The position numbers were made by a program, and so were the translations under genes. Below the pieces are notes generated by a model that made no database searches, was not told where the DNA came from, and worked only from the letters and a program-made list of their open reading frames with translations. From a virus: a DNA stretch of 64,000 nucleotides. Each line of letters opens with the position of its first letter. Position 1 is the stretch's first letter. The stretch lies in the IMG/VR virus record IMGVR_UViG_3300020207_000012, positions 28,011-92,010 of that record. The stretch is one strand, 5' to 3'. Below are positions 28,515 to 39,900 of the stretch, one piece after another.

Positions 28515-31500
28515 TTATTCACCTACTAGTTCGTCTGATACGATATTTGAAATGATTTTTACGTCTTCTGATGTTGTGACGCTTAAGAATATTTCTGTTG
28601 GTTCACTACTAATACTTAGTAAGTTTGTAAACTGTGTAGTTTCGTATTTAGGAGTGATAACAACTGAACTGATATGATTTGGTAGCTTATTATGAATATA
28701 AGAAGCTAATTCTGAGTAGTAGAATGTTTCACCAAAGTCCCAGTTGTCAATATCAAAGAATTCGTTAACTGCTGCTGAAACTGCTGTTTTGATTTCACTA
28801 TCTGTGAACGCAGTTTCAGGTTTCTTAACTACTTTGAATACAGCTTGATTTTCTGGATGTGCGTACTTACCAAACAGATATTTAAATTTAACTGGTATGT
28901 AAGATATGTGATCAGAAATCATTGCTTTAGGTTCAATTGATTCCATCATTTTTCTTAGTTCGTAATTGTTTGGTGCTTGTGGTATAACTTCACTAAAGCC
29001 GTTAGAAATCCAAGTATTTACTCTGCGAACATAGTCAGCAGAAAGAACATAGATATCAACAATGTTACTTGTACTTGGATCAATTCTCTTGTCTTCGTCA
29101 GCAAAATGATCCCATCTGAAGCTCATAAATTTGTCTTCTACATATGAACGACCGTTAACTACTCTGTACTTGACACCATCATATTCAATTTTACCAGGTG
29201 CGATATCAACATAATCAAAGTTTGTTGTCCAAACACCTGCGACACGCTTCTGCCAAATACCATCTTCTAAGTCTGTAGCTGTTGGTTCAATTAAGAAACG
29301 TATTAGTGCTGTTTTTGGTATTTCATCATTTGTATTTTCATCATATGCTATTACAGAATCAGAAACTCTTTCATATGTTTTACCATCGACCATATATGTT
29401 TCAAGTACAATATGTGTAAATTCTAGTATAGAAACATCACCTATGTCACTTAAAGAATTACTACTATCAACGTTAACAAATACTTGTAGAACACCATGAG
29501 GATCACGTGATGTGTCAGAAGCATATAGTTTTACTTTATGATAGTCCACATAACCTTCATTTGTTATGAACTCATCGTAGATATAGCTTTCAATCTCATC
29601 ATATGTCTCAACTGCTGTTTGTATTGTAGAAACTTCTTCAACTGTTCTTTCGACACGCACCGTGAATGTTGTTAAATCAGCATCACCAGAACCTGCTATG
29701 AATATATCTAGCACTGATCCGATACCTGGATTAATAGTCCAGAATATAATTTTATGATCGTTACCATTTTTTCTAAATTCGGTATGAGCATTGTCTATAA
29801 TAGTACCGCTAGGATCTTTAATGATGATGTTATCTGCAGTTATTGATTGTGTACTAGAAAAGTTTGCTTCTCCATAAGCAAACTGTTTCCATCTAATATC
29901 ACCGTCTAGGTTGTCGATGGTCCAACCATCTTGTACCATATCTGGGAATGTAAATGTATATACGCCACCGTTGTTTTGAATGAAGTATTCGGTTTGTACA
30001 CCAACCATTGGAGCAACTGCGGTGTCTAATGTTTCACCTGTTGGTAGATGGTTTTCATCAATCCAAACAAAATTATTAGATGATTGTGCTTGATTGAAAT
30101 ACTGTGTACTAACTTTACCTTTGAAAGAGTTATCTGTTAGTTGTACTTCATTATATGTTGTTGTATAACTTTTGGCAGATGTACATGAATCGATTTCTTC
30201 ACTTATTACTGCTGGATTTATAGAATAAACATATTCATTTGTAGTTTCTACAGCAGGATTCTCTCCGGTATCAATAACTGTTCCAACTATTTCAGAAGCA
30301 TTGTCTAACTCATAAGAAACCGTGTAAGATGGCGAGTTACCTATAACTGTAGTACTGCTTGGTGACGTAGGTGTTACTGGATATTCAAGGCCCACAGGTG
30401 ACACTAATACATGTCGTGTAGATGTTGGGTTATAACAATTCATATTTTCAACAAAGTCATTTGTCAATTCAGCGCCTGTATTTTTGTATACGCCGTCGAA
30501 TGTTATAGTTCCATTATTATCTACAACATTTGTCACTGGTGCTGTACCGATATTAACTATCATATCTTCGCCGGTAGTTTGTGCTTGACCACCAGATGTT
30601 ATAGTATTATAATAGTTAAAAAGTATAATGTCACGTTCTATTAGATTAGTTTCGTTGTCAACAATAAACTTGTTGTTACTATAGAAGAACTTAACTTGGT
30701 CTTCACTCTCAAATACAACTTTCTTACCTGTAAACTTAGCAACATACTCTGCTTCATTCTGTCTTGCGCCTGCTTTATATGTGAATGTTATAAAAACATC
30801 TTCACCATCAATTAATTCAGGTTCTGTAACATCATCATGTACATACCATGCCCATTTATTTGTATCTGGTTCTGGGATGTATTTAATTTTGAAAGAGTCA
30901 ACTGATAAGTCTTCAATTTTTTCTTGTTTGATATTCTGAATTTCAATATCTTCAAAGCGTGTTCTGTAACCACGTACAACTTTAGATATACTACCAGACA
31001 TTTCTGGGATAATATCATTAATAATAAATGTGTCAATACTATCACCAGTTTCTGAAACTGTAGTTCCATATATTGTTGTCCAAGTTTCTTCTAGTTCTTC
31101 AGTACCAACTGTAAGAATATGATCTCCAGGATACAATACAGTCTGAGATTCAGTATCAGTTGATATTACTTCGATAACTTTTTTATTTGTTGGACTTACG
31201 TTAAAGTTTAATTTAGGTGTTGTGATAACACTATCAACATTAAACATATAATTGTAAAAGTAAAGATTAATCAAACTAGGATGTTTGATAACTTCTGACA
31301 TGACATTACGAATAAAGTCATCACTGTTACCGTTTGCTCTGTTGAACGGTAAGTTCATTGTAATGATATCATCATCAATATAAACTGATCCATCTGTACC
31401 AGTTACAGAAACATTTGAATGATGTCCTGTTGGATCATCCATTTCAAAGAAACGTGAATTACCTGCAAAACTTGTGTTAATTGCTTTTGCTTTTTCTACA

Positions 31501-32840
31501 ACATTTGTACCAAGTGTTAGTGGGAAAATATTATAGTCTTGTGCGTTTACCATTCTGTCTTGTGAATAATAAGCACGTGGAGCAATACGTCTTACACTTT
31601 CAAAAGTTTCGCCGGCATAGTTTTCGGAGAAATCTCTTGTAGTTGTTAGCGTAACTGTAAGTGCATAATTTCTACCATCTGCTCCAATATACGGGATAGT
31701 AACACTTGCTTCGGGTACATCATTTCCGTTTACAGTAAAGTTTTCATTGTCTGTTTTACGATACCAAACACGATAGTTACCAAAAGGAGCATTACCAAAG
31801 ATGCCGTCAGGCCAGTTGATTTGAATAGAGTTATCTATGTTAGTTGTGACACTAGCTAGATCACCATTTCCGTTTCTTAGAGAATTATAAATTGCTGTTT
31901 CTCTACTGTCATTATCTACAACAGATACACTAGAAACATAATTATTTTCATTATCTAATCTTTGAATCCAAACATCTGAGTTACTAATATTCGTATCGTT
32001 TAAAATCTGAACACGATTAGATAGTCTTTTTGTATAACTTAAATTTTCAAAAGCAAGTTCGCCTAGTTTTGTGAAGATAAAGAAACCTGTTCTATCAGAA
32101 GCTGGACCAAGATTGTCATCTCTATTAACAATTGTAAAGTTTTTAGTAGGAATAGGTTCTGCTTCTATTACGTTGTCTCCGTCAAATTCAGCACGTACGG
32201 ATTCAAATCTTCTACTCGCACCTGCTACATTTGCTGAGAATGGGTAAGTAATACTCTTAGCTATTCTGTTTTCATTAATTTCGTATAGACTATTCTCTAT
32301 ACCAAACGCTGTCATATTCGCAATAGGGTCTTGAATTTTTGAATTCTTTGTGAAAGAAGCGTCTAAAATTGTAATAAAGTTTTCATACCAGTTAACGTCA
32401 TTAGCATCATTCCAGTTAACAGTAGTATTAGCAAGAGAATTCCCTTCATTATCAGTAACATCTTGTGATGTAGTAACACTTGTGATTTTCATATAACCAC
32501 GAGCATTGATAGGTCTTGTTTTAATATAGCCAAGATTTTTTGCTAGTCTTAGTACAGACTCACGGCGTTCTGCTAAATCTAAGAAGTTTTCACGGGTATT
32601 CATATCAAGTCTAAATGATAGTGAATGTCCTAAATACGCAACAATATCTAAGATAGCAATAAATTCTGAACTAGCAATGTAGTCATTATATTTGTCAGGA
32701 TATGTTTCCTGTACATATAATAGTAATGCTTCTCTGATAGTATCAAAGTCATATGCTTTTAAACTAATGTTTGTAAATGCTGTATAAACAGCACTCCAAC
32801 TCTCGCCCGCAAATAAATTGTCAACTCTTTCCTGACCCAT
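28515..32840 (-). CDS. gp6: Baseplate wedge protein gp6
   Basis: 1441 aa, more than twice T4 gp6 (660 aa). The first ~120 residues (YDFDTIREALLLYVQE...SEFIAILDIVAYLGHSLSFRLD...RENFLDLAERRESVLRLAKNLGY) are the highly conserved N-terminal part of T4-like gp6. The C-terminus (DSEIKTAVSAAVNEFFDIDNWDFGETFYYSEL) matches the gp6/gpJ-type end. The middle ~1000 residues are beta-rich and enlarged. gp6 dimers ring the hub and drive sheath contraction. It lies directly between gp25 and the gp7-like gene, as in T4-type wedge clusters. Confidence 0.9.
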   Translation of the reverse strand: MGQERVDNLFAGESWSAVYTAFTNISLKAYDFDTIREALLLYVQETYPDKYNDYIASSEFIAILDIVAYLGHSLSFRLDMNTRENFLDLAERRESVLRLAKNLGYIKTRPINARGYMKITSVTTSQDVTDNEGNSLANTTVNWNDANDVNWYENFITILDASFTKNSKIQDPIANMTAFGIENSLYEINENRIAKSITYPFSANVAGASRRFESVRAEFDGDNVIEAEPIPTKNFTIVNRDDNLGPASDRTGFFIFTKLGELAFENLSYTKRLSNRVQILNDTNISNSDVWIQRLDNENNYVSSVSVVDNDSRETAIYNSLRNGNGDLASVTTNIDNSIQINWPDGIFGNAPFGNYRVWYRKTDNENFTVNGNDVPEASVTIPYIGADGRNYALTVTLTTTRDFSENYAGETFESVRRIAPRAYYSQDRMVNAQDYNIFPLTLGTNVVEKAKAINTSFAGNSRFFEMDDPTGHHSNVSVTGTDGSVYIDDDIITMNLPFNRANGNSDDFIRNVMSEVIKHPSLINLYFYNYMFNVDSVITTPKLNFNVSPTNKKVIEVISTDTESQTVLYPGDHILTVGTEELEETWTTIYGTTVSETGDSIDTFIINDIIPEMSGSISKVVRGYRTRFEDIEIQNIKQEKIEDLSVDSFKIKYIPEPDTNKWAWYVHDDVTEPELIDGEDVFITFTYKAGARQNEAEYVAKFTGKKVVFESEDQVKFFYSNNKFIVDNETNLIERDIILFNYYNTITSGGQAQTTGEDMIVNIGTAPVTNVVDNNGTITFDGVYKNTGAELTNDFVENMNCYNPTSTRHVLVSPVGLEYPVTPTSPSSTTVIGNSPSYTVSYELDNASEIVGTVIDTGENPAVETTNEYVYSINPAVISEEIDSCTSAKSYTTTYNEVQLTDNSFKGKVSTQYFNQAQSSNNFVWIDENHLPTGETLDTAVAPMVGVQTEYFIQNNGGVYTFTFPDMVQDGWTIDNLDGDIRWKQFAYGEANFSSTQSITADNIIIKDPSGTIIDNAHTEFRKNGNDHKIIFWTINPGIGSVLDIFIAGSGDADLTTFTVRVERTVEEVSTIQTAVETYDEIESYIYDEFITNEGYVDYHKVKLYASDTSRDPHGVLQVFVNVDSSNSLSDIGDVSILEFTHIVLETYMVDGKTYERVSDSVIAYDENTNDEIPKTALIRFLIEPTATDLEDGIWQKRVAGVWTTNFDYVDIAPGKIEYDGVKYRVVNGRSYVEDKFMSFRWDHFADEDKRIDPSTSNIVDIYVLSADYVRRVNTWISNGFSEVIPQAPNNYELRKMMESIEPKAMISDHISYIPVKFKYLFGKYAHPENQAVFKVVKKPETAFTDSEIKTAVSAAVNEFFDIDNWDFGETFYYSELASYIHNKLPNHISSVVITPKYETTQFTNLLSISSEPTEIFLSVTTSEDVKIISNIVSDELVGE

Positions 32841-32841
32841 A

Positions 32842-33201
32842 TTATTCTCTTTCTAAATTAACTGTTAATTCAACTTTTTCACTTGTTGGAATGATTGAAA
32901 CAAGTATTTGAATGTTTAATGTATGTTCTGATTCATCTATGATAATACTTTCTAAATTCACTCTAGGATCTTCATTTATAATTTCAGTCAAATCTTGTCT
33001 TATTATACCCTTAACATCTGGTGTTAATGGTTCAAAAATCATATCATGTACAATACTTCCATAAGTAGGCATCATCACACGTTCACCCTTACGAGTCATA
33101 ATATGATTCATTAAGTCTTCGATCACCAAGTCTTTATCAAAAAGACGGTGGTTGATTGCCTTTTTATTTTTTGTACTAAATCCTGTGAATCTAATTGCCA
33201 T
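32842..33201 (-). CDS. gp25: Baseplate wedge protein gp25
   Basis: 119 aa, close to T4 gp25 (132 aa). RKGERVMMPTYGSIVHDMIFEP is the gpW/gp25-domain hallmark, followed by ...EIINEDPRVNLESIII and a closing beta pair. In contractile machines this protein staples the wedge to the sheath (the same fold as TssE). It is the first gene of the minus-strand wedge operon, 22 nt behind the predicted start from the late box at 33229-33236. Confidence 0.92.
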   Translation of the reverse strand: MAIRFTGFSTKNKKAINHRLFDKDLVIEDLMNHIMTRKGERVMMPTYGSIVHDMIFEPLTPDVKGIIRQDLTEIINEDPRVNLESIIIDESEHTLNIQILVSIIPTSEKVELTVNLERE

Positions 33202-33228
33202 AGTTTTCTCTCTATTTTTGATTAAGAG

Positions 33229-33236
33229 TATTTATC
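33229..33236 (-). promoter_or_regulatory. Late promoter box GATAAATA (gp25 operon)
   Basis: GATAAATACTC on the minus strand. The bases 33228-33257 around and upstream of it are nearly identical to those at 42168-42197 ahead of gp48. The early promoter of the ClpP operon lies back to back on the plus strand. Confidence 0.7.
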
Positions 33237-33270
33237 TGCATATAAACTACGAACTTTTTGAAAAAAGATA

Positions 33271-33305
33271 TTGACAACAAAAGTTTTTTAGTATAGACTA
33301 AATAT
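33271..33305 (+). promoter_or_regulatory. Promoter region of the 118-aa/ClpP operon
   Basis: TTGACA at 33271-33276 and TATAGA at 33292-33297 with a short 15-nt spacer, followed by CTAAATAT (33298-33305), which resembles a late box. Both early and late expression of ClpP are therefore conceivable. Confidence 0.55.
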
Positions 33306-33326
33306 ATCATCGTGAAGGAGATGAAC

Positions 33327-33668
33327 ATGCATCATAAACAACTTGAACTAGAATTTTTAGAAGAACTAGACTATTCAAACTATGAAGTAGATGTACAGTA
33401 CGAATTTGACTATGACGATTACCCGTCAATATCATTGGAAGAATTCGAATCTAATCTAATAAACTTCGACAAGTATGGAGTTGAGGTTAGTAGTAATGTT
33501 CTTTGGGAACCTTTTGAGGATACATCATCTGAAAAGATCAAAATTCTTGAAAATGAAGTATTCACATTACAGGGTCAGCTACAAACAGCATATAAAAGAA
33601 TAGCAGAACTTAACCAAGAACTAGATACTTTTAAAAGTATGGTAAAACCAAACTCAAGGACTTTTTAA
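33327..33668 (+). CDS. Acidic protein with C-terminal coiled coil, upstream of ClpP
   Basis: 114 aa from ATG 33327. The longer reading from GTG 33312 would place the AAGGAG ribosome site (33315-33320) inside the gene, so the ATG is preferred. The N-terminal ~65 residues are very acidic ([14 protein letters not shown]...DYDDYPS), and the last ~45 form a heptad-like coiled coil ([17 protein letters not shown]...[12 protein letters not shown]). The stop overlaps the ClpP start (TAATG), so the two are translated together, and an adaptor or partner role for ClpP is a reasonable guess. Family not recognised. Confidence 0.65.
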   Translation: MHHKQLELEFLEELDYSNYEVDVQYEFDYDDYPSISLEEFESNLINFDKYGVEVSSNVLWEPFEDTSSEKIKILENEVFTLQGQLQTAYKRIAELNQELDTFKSMVKPNSRTF

Positions 33669-34267
33669 TGCCCAATCTTGTACCAATGGTCGTTGACCAA
33701 ACTGCGAACGGTGAACGCAGTTATGATATCTTTTCCCGATTGTTAAAAGAACGTGTCATTTTTTTGACAGGCGAAGTTAATGATTACCAAGCAGATTTAC
33801 TATGCGCACAAATGCTATTCTTAGAAAGTGAAAACCCAGATAAGGATATACATTTTTACATCAACTCTCCCGGTGGCGTAGTAACTGCGGGAATGGCGAT
33901 CTATGACACTATGCAGTTTGTCAAACCAGATGTGTCAACTACTGTTATGGGGCAAGCATGTTCTATGGGATCGTTACTAGCACAAGCTGGTGCTGCTGGT
34001 AAAAGATATATTTTACCACACGCAAGACATATGATCCATCAACCGAGCGGTGGTGCAGGTGGTCAAGCGACTGACATGGAAATTCAAGTTAGAGAAATTC
34101 TGAAAATGAAACAAAGTTTAACTGAAATCTATGTCAAACATAACAGCACACATAAACAATACCAACAAATATTAGCTGATATGGAACGTGATAACTTTAT
34201 GAGCGCACATGAAGCAGTAGCTTATGGACTAGCAGATAAGGTTATTGACGAAAGACCGACTGATTAA
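33668..34267 (+). CDS. clpP: ClpP-type serine protease
   Basis: 199 aa, full ClpP length. Catalytic triad visible: S99 in GQACSMGS, H124 in MIHQP, D171 in the ADMERDNF segment. INSPGG (oxyanion loop) and [14 protein letters not shown] are standard. ClpP forms a tetradecameric chamber fed by ClpX/ClpA. No Clp ATPase or prohead role is evident nearby, so it presumably uses host ATPases. It is not the prohead protease, since gp21 is present separately. It stands alone between two minus-strand structural operons, and its 3' end overlaps the lysozyme-like gene by 4 nt, convergent. Confidence 0.95.
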   Translation: MPNLVPMVVDQTANGERSYDIFSRLLKERVIFLTGEVNDYQADLLCAQMLFLESENPDKDIHFYINSPGGVVTAGMAIYDTMQFVKPDVSTTVMGQACSMGSLLAQAGAAGKRYILPHARHMIHQPSGGAGGQATDMEIQVREILKMKQSLTEIYVKHNSTHKQYQQILADMERDNFMSAHEAVAYGLADKVIDERPTD

Positions 34268-34896
34268 AATCCAGGAACATAACTCCACATTTTAGCAGTT
34301 TCAATCCTTAGGGCGGCAAGACGTTCATCCGTTTTGTCGCCTCTTTTTATGTTTGTTTGTATTTCATCTGTTATTTCAAACCACTTCTCTCTATTGATTA
34401 ATTTTATAATATTGTGATTTTCTATTTTGTCAACCCCCTCGTAGTAGAAGTAATGTATCAAAGCATCGAATTGCGGTTGACCTAACGGTTGTGTTACGAA
34501 CTTTTCAAGTACATTTCCAATAGCACGTAATTGTTTTTCTAATATAAATTTTGCGGCATCAATTGTTACTTTTTGTTCTGAAATGTCTACACGCTGTGAA
34601 GCAACTGTGATATATCCATACTTAAATTCAACATCAGGTATTTCATAATTGTAACCTATCATACCATTTCTTATTTCAAGTGAAGGTATAACATCGTTAA
34701 CAATAGCATCTTTGCTCATGTTACTGAATACTAGTTCATTTGCTGGGAATGTTTTAACACGTGTATACGAAAGTGTATACGAAGGTTGTTCATTGATATC
34801 ATAACCAGTACCTAGATATGTACCGTAAGGTGTTATAACATTCAACGGAAGCTGAATGTAATTTAACAATGATCCTTTTCGTTTATCATAAATCAT
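34264..34896 (-). CDS. Lysozyme-like protein of the baseplate hub cluster
   Basis: 210 aa. The C-terminal half ([43 protein letters not shown]...[14 protein letters not shown]) follows the conserved second half of T4-type lysozymes (GH24: QpQFDALvsF.yN.G...l...in...w..). The N-terminal [10 protein letters not shown] recalls GGxxTIGYGH, but the catalytic Glu and the E-8aa-D-5aa-T spacing are not obvious. It may be a non-catalytic hub component. Last gene of the hub operon. Confidence 0.55.
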   Translation of the reverse strand: MIYDKRKGSLLNYIQLPLNVITPYGTYLGTGYDINEQPSYTLSYTRVKTFPANELVFSNMSKDAIVNDVIPSLEIRNGMIGYNYEIPDVEFKYGYITVASQRVDISEQKVTIDAAKFILEKQLRAIGNVLEKFVTQPLGQPQFDALIHYFYYEGVDKIENHNIIKLINREKWFEITDEIQTNIKRGDKTDERLAALRIETAKMWSYVPGF

Positions 34897-34897
34897 A

Positions 34898-36934
34898 TTA
34901 CGCTGTCCTTATTTGTCTTAACCAACTTGGCGCTGTTGCTGAAGTATGTGATGATCCCCAAATTGCTGCTGGCGATGATGGAGCGATATCAACATGAATA
35001 CCTACATTACCCATATAACCTGGACCTACACCAATACTTGTTGCTCCTGCACTGAAACATGCTTGGCAGAATTTTTTCATAATAGGCAAATCAGAGTTAC
35101 TAGTACAACTTAGTTTTTTACCATTACTATAAATCCAAACATCAGCAGCAAAGCCATTATCATGTCTTATACTACCAGTTCTACGTCCACCTGGCGTGCC
35201 TTTTGGATCTTGTCCTCCAGAGAAAATATCAACATCGACACCTGCAGATTCTGCTGCTCTTTCTAGTATACTAAACAGTCTATTTTGAATTGGTTTGTTT
35301 CTTGTTTGATTGGAGAAACCACTGATATATTTAACAGAACCAGAACCGTTACCTGTTTGCTCTTCTATAGATGTATCAGTAGTAAGTTGCTCTGCTGGCG
35401 GTTCAGATTCATCATTTCTAATTTTACTTAGTGGATCTTCTTTTACTGGAGGGATGCTACCAGAGTTTACCGTCGAACCACCATCACTCGAACTACTGGT
35501 ATTAGCAGGAGCAGGTTTCTTTCTAAGCATAGGTTCATGTGATACCATTGTAGATAATACAGATTCGTCTATTTTTGTTGTTTCTAAGTTTTGAATATCA
35601 GCATGTGATACAGTAGATATACCAGGAGATATTGCTGCTTTTGGACCATTCAAATGTAAGATACCACCTGTTGTGACATACATATTTGTTTTTACATTTG
35701 TATGATTTGCACCACCACTAGTGAAGAATTGTGTTCCACCGCTTTTTACATGAAACTGGTCATCAGCATTAATGTGATAATCATTGCCTGCTTTCATGTT
35801 AATATTATTTCCTGCTTCAATGTTTATATTTTGGTCAGCACGTAAGTTGAAATCTTTTTCTGCTCTCATAGATATAGAGCCTTGCCCATATACCATTACT
35901 TCACCTGCGGCGCCAATTTCAACCCAACCTGAACCAGTGGAATTAATCATATAAATCATATCGTTTGTACCATCTAAGATGACACTTGCGCCGCTGCCTG
36001 TTTGTATTCTAATCTGATTTGGATGTACAAAACCGTCATCACCTACACTACCGTCATCAATAGTAATAGCATTTGAACCAGGTGTTTTCCAACCATACAC
36101 AGAGTTTGGTTTAGGTTCTTTATAACTTGCGTTACGAGTTGGACTCGCTGTAGTTTGACCTCTTATTGAATCAGCATATATACCTTGAGTAGCAGTGTTT
36201 ATATTTCTTGGATGATTTTCTGCTTCTTCGTTTCTCTTTGTTTTTGTGTTCTTATTGTTAGAAGTATTCTTTTGATTTCTACCAGTAGTAACCTCGTCTT
36301 CTGGTTTTTCTTTTCCTTCTTTAACACGAAATAATCCGTCTTTTCCATCTAGCTTATCAGAAAGACCAATATCTTTTGAATCTGTACCTACATTACGTCT
36401 TGCCGCTCTGGAGTCAGAGTCCATCTTCTTATCTATTACAGTAGTATCTTTACCTTGTGCTTTAGATAATTCAATGTGGTTCGATTTAGCAGCAGGTTGA
36501 TTTTTAAAACTTCCTTCACCCTGACCGGTACCGTCAGCTTTTGCTTTGCCAGCTGCACCACCAGCAGCAACGTCAGGTACTTCTTGCGCCACAGCAAAGT
36601 AATAACCTTCACTTAGTTCACCATCGTCAGCAAAGAATACCATAATAGTTACACCAGCATCGGGCGGCGTAGAAAAGAAACCATATGAACCGTTAGCATT
36701 AGCTCCAGCAAATGGCGAAGCATACTGAAAAAATAACGGGTTATCAGGATCACCTCCTAATTTAGGAATATAAGCTGCGACTCTACCACGTCCCTCGGGA
36801 TCAGGCTTGCCACCAACAGTTATAGCATGATATATACCACTACTAACAGCATTAAGAGCCGGGTTCTCACCACGTTTTCTCTCTCTTTTTACACTTTTAG
36901 CAAAGTTGTTTGTATTTTCATTCTGTAAACTCAT
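34898..36934 (-). CDS. gp5: Baseplate central spike gp5-like with peptidase domain
   Basis: 678 aa in three parts. Residues ~30-120 form the gp5/VgrG OB-fold (GRGRVAAYIPKLGGDP...AGVTIMVFFADDGELSEGYYFAVA). After a Lys/Asn-rich linker, residues ~340-440 carry VgrG-like beta-helix octads (INIEAGNNINMKAGNDYHINAD). The C-terminus has GSIRHDNGFAADVW ... GIHVDI, the His/Asp/His zinc-site pattern of M15-type D-Ala-D-Ala peptidases. T4 gp5 instead has a lysozyme between OB and helix, so this spike likely cuts peptide cross-links. Starts 2 nt after the hub gene. Confidence 0.8.
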   Translation of the reverse strand: MSLQNENTNNFAKSVKRERKRGENPALNAVSSGIYHAITVGGKPDPEGRGRVAAYIPKLGGDPDNPLFFQYASPFAGANANGSYGFFSTPPDAGVTIMVFFADDGELSEGYYFAVAQEVPDVAAGGAAGKAKADGTGQGEGSFKNQPAAKSNHIELSKAQGKDTTVIDKKMDSDSRAARRNVGTDSKDIGLSDKLDGKDGLFRVKEGKEKPEDEVTTGRNQKNTSNNKNTKTKRNEEAENHPRNINTATQGIYADSIRGQTTASPTRNASYKEPKPNSVYGWKTPGSNAITIDDGSVGDDGFVHPNQIRIQTGSGASVILDGTNDMIYMINSTGSGWVEIGAAGEVMVYGQGSISMRAEKDFNLRADQNINIEAGNNINMKAGNDYHINADDQFHVKSGGTQFFTSGGANHTNVKTNMYVTTGGILHLNGPKAAISPGISTVSHADIQNLETTKIDESVLSTMVSHEPMLRKKPAPANTSSSSDGGSTVNSGSIPPVKEDPLSKIRNDESEPPAEQLTTDTSIEEQTGNGSGSVKYISGFSNQTRNKPIQNRLFSILERAAESAGVDVDIFSGGQDPKGTPGGRRTGSIRHDNGFAADVWIYSNGKKLSCTSNSDLPIMKKFCQACFSAGATSIGVGPGYMGNVGIHVDIAPSSPAAIWGSSHTSATAPSWLRQIRTA

Positions 36935-36935
36935 A

Positions 36936-39900
36936 TCATTCAGCCTCTTCTATTGGTGTAAATACGTCAAGTGAGCCTATCTCTGTTCTCAATGGCCCAC
37001 CTGCATTTTCAGGATCTAATTGTTTTCTTCTCGCTGTTGTTATGTTCGGAAATATATTTCCTATACGACTTATAAAATTGTTCATTACAGCTGGTGTTAG
37101 ACCATGATTATCAGAAAATGAAGTTATTCCTAAATCTTCTGCTGTTAATACTTGTGTATTACCGTTTGCGTCTGTATATGGTATATCTGGAAATTCATCC
37201 CAAACTAGATACAATTCAGTAAACGTTTCTACATTTCCATCTCCAAAATCAAAAGTTTCCTGTACTTCTTTACGAGGTAAGTTTTCTATAGCTTTTCTTA
37301 CATCAGCCCATATATCATTTGCAGCTCTTAGCTCTTTAGAAACTTCTTCACTAACTGTTATTATATCACCAGTTGCTGTTGTAATTGGTACTGTTATTGT
37401 ACCGTCTCCATTGTCTATAGCAGGCGAAGGTAACGCACCAGGAGGTTTAGGTATAATAACAGGTTGATCTATCAATGAAGGTTTGACTTGCACTCTTGTT
37501 TCCGTTTCACCTGTTTCTGGATTAGTCAGAACTGTCACAGTATCTAAAACAAACGGAGAAGTGTTGTTTTCTTCGATTAGTTTTTCTTCTTCTAATCTTT
37601 CTTTTTCTTTAATTCTTTCTTTTTCTACTTCTGGGTCTAATTCAAATACATCTAGTTCTTCTGTTACAGTTTCTAACTCTTCAGTTAAAGTTTCAACTTT
37701 TTTTACATTGTCAGTGTTATCTGTTATACTATCTAACTCTGGCGTAGAGTTTGATTCGGTAAATCCTAAATCAGTTATTGGAATTCCTGCTGAACCTGCT
37801 GCAGTTGTCATAAGTTCGGTGTATATAGAACGCAATTCGGGATCATCGGGTAATCCATCAACACCTTCTCCAAATTCAGCAACCATTGAATTAAGAAGAT
37901 ATTGTGCATCTTCTGTGTTGATATTTGTTCCACCTAATGTACTAAGTAAGCCGCTAAGGTTACCAACAGTTGGATTTGACACCGCGGTATCTACCCCTTC
38001 CTGAAATGCTATAGAATCAAAACCATTACCATCACCACCACCGACGTTTGCATTGCCTCCAGCACCTTGTATGTTTCCATCTTCGTCAACAGCAAATATA
38101 CCATTTCCACCTGTAACCCCATCAACTCCTATAGAAGTATCGCCAAATCCTCCGAAAGCATCCAACTCTTCTTCTATGTCTATTGCTTCCAGTCTAGGTA
38201 TATCCTTAAAGAATCTAGGTACAGGTATTCTTATAGCATCAAATGTTTGTGTAAACATTCCACCACTAAATGAACTTATAGTAGAACGAACTAGATATAT
38301 GAATATTTCTAATTCTTCTACCATAATGTTATCATGTTCATCGACCCCATCTGCTTTATTCACAACAAGAACAAAATAATTGTTACCATTTATATTAGTA
38401 AAAAATCCTTTATTATTATCATTTGTATTGTTTTGACCGAAATGCGTTCTCTGTTGTTCTTTAGTTAAATAATATTCCAACCAAAACGGATCGCCTTTAA
38501 TAGTCATACTAAGTTGATGCATACTTGTATCACCATCTAAAGATTCATAAAACTTCTGTCTTGCTAGTTCCATTTCTTCTTGATCTGGAACTTTGAATAC
38601 TCTGGGTTTCTTCTCCTCCATAAGTGATGGAATAATAGCACGTTTAAAGATTAAAGGGTTCAAAATCAAAGTATCAAGTAACGCACCAAAGGATTTACTA
38701 TCCATCTTACTAGATATCAAATCATCACCTAACTCTTCTGCTAGTATAAATCCACCATTTGAAAACTGTGAAAGTGTAGCAGATTGTTTAGCTGCCTGTG
38801 CTTGGAGTGCATCACCTAACTGTATACCTAATTGTTCCTCAAAACGTCTTTTTATGTTTGAGTCTATTTTATTTTGATTTGCCTGCTCTGTATTTCTTTG
38901 ATTATTAATTTCTTTAAGTTGTTTGTCTAACTGTTGTAATCTGTTAAAACCTTCATTGTTTTTTAATTCAGCAAATTCTTCTGGAAATTCTCTTTGTAGT
39001 GCTGCTAAAGATACAGAGTCTCCATTATCTAATGCTTCTTGTAAAGTTTGGAATCTCTTTTCAAATTCATCTCGTGCACCAGGTGGTGCATTGGCAACCG
39101 TAGAACGTTTTTGACTTGCCATAATTGACAATAACTTAGATTTTTCACCAGCAATTTCCTCTTGTAACTTTGCGGCTTCTCCGTCTTTTTGGTCTATTAA
39201 TTTTTGTATGTCATTAGCTTGTTGCTGTAGTTCGTCCACCTTTTGCTGTTGTTTTTCACTTAACGCAATATGCAAATTAGAATTTGCTTTCAAAAAAGTA
39301 AACGCTGTAAATGAATCTTTGGGTGTATTATATGTTTTTATTAGTTGTCTATCTAATGAAACAGTCAAATCTAAAATCTGATCGTTCAAGCCAGTGTAGT
39401 GATAATAATAAACTTTTCTACATCTACCAGTGCCAAATATCTCATCTAGAGTTTTCCTAACTTCCTGCATTTTAGACAATTGGTTAGCAGCATTTTGGTC
39501 TATAAATTCACGTTTCATAATAATGTTATAGATTACAGTAGAACCTGTTTCACCTGTTATAACATTATACCCGCCGGGTTTAGGTATAACATCCGGTTCA
39601 ATTCGTATAACATTATTAAATGTTTCAGATTCAACCAATATCTCTTTTTTAATTTCAGCAGATTGAATACATATGTCATGTAGAACGTCAATGACACTCA
39701 ACCCAGGGGTTATATTACCAACTGTCTCACCGCTATTAATAGAGTTAGTTCTTTTTGAAACAGTATTATTACCTGCACTTGTATTAACATTTGTACTCGA
39801 TATCATTGAACTTGATTTAAATCTGTCCATAGATGAATCAAATCTTACTTCATATTCAGTTAAAAATCTTAACTGTTCAGCGGTATATGATGTATTTTCT

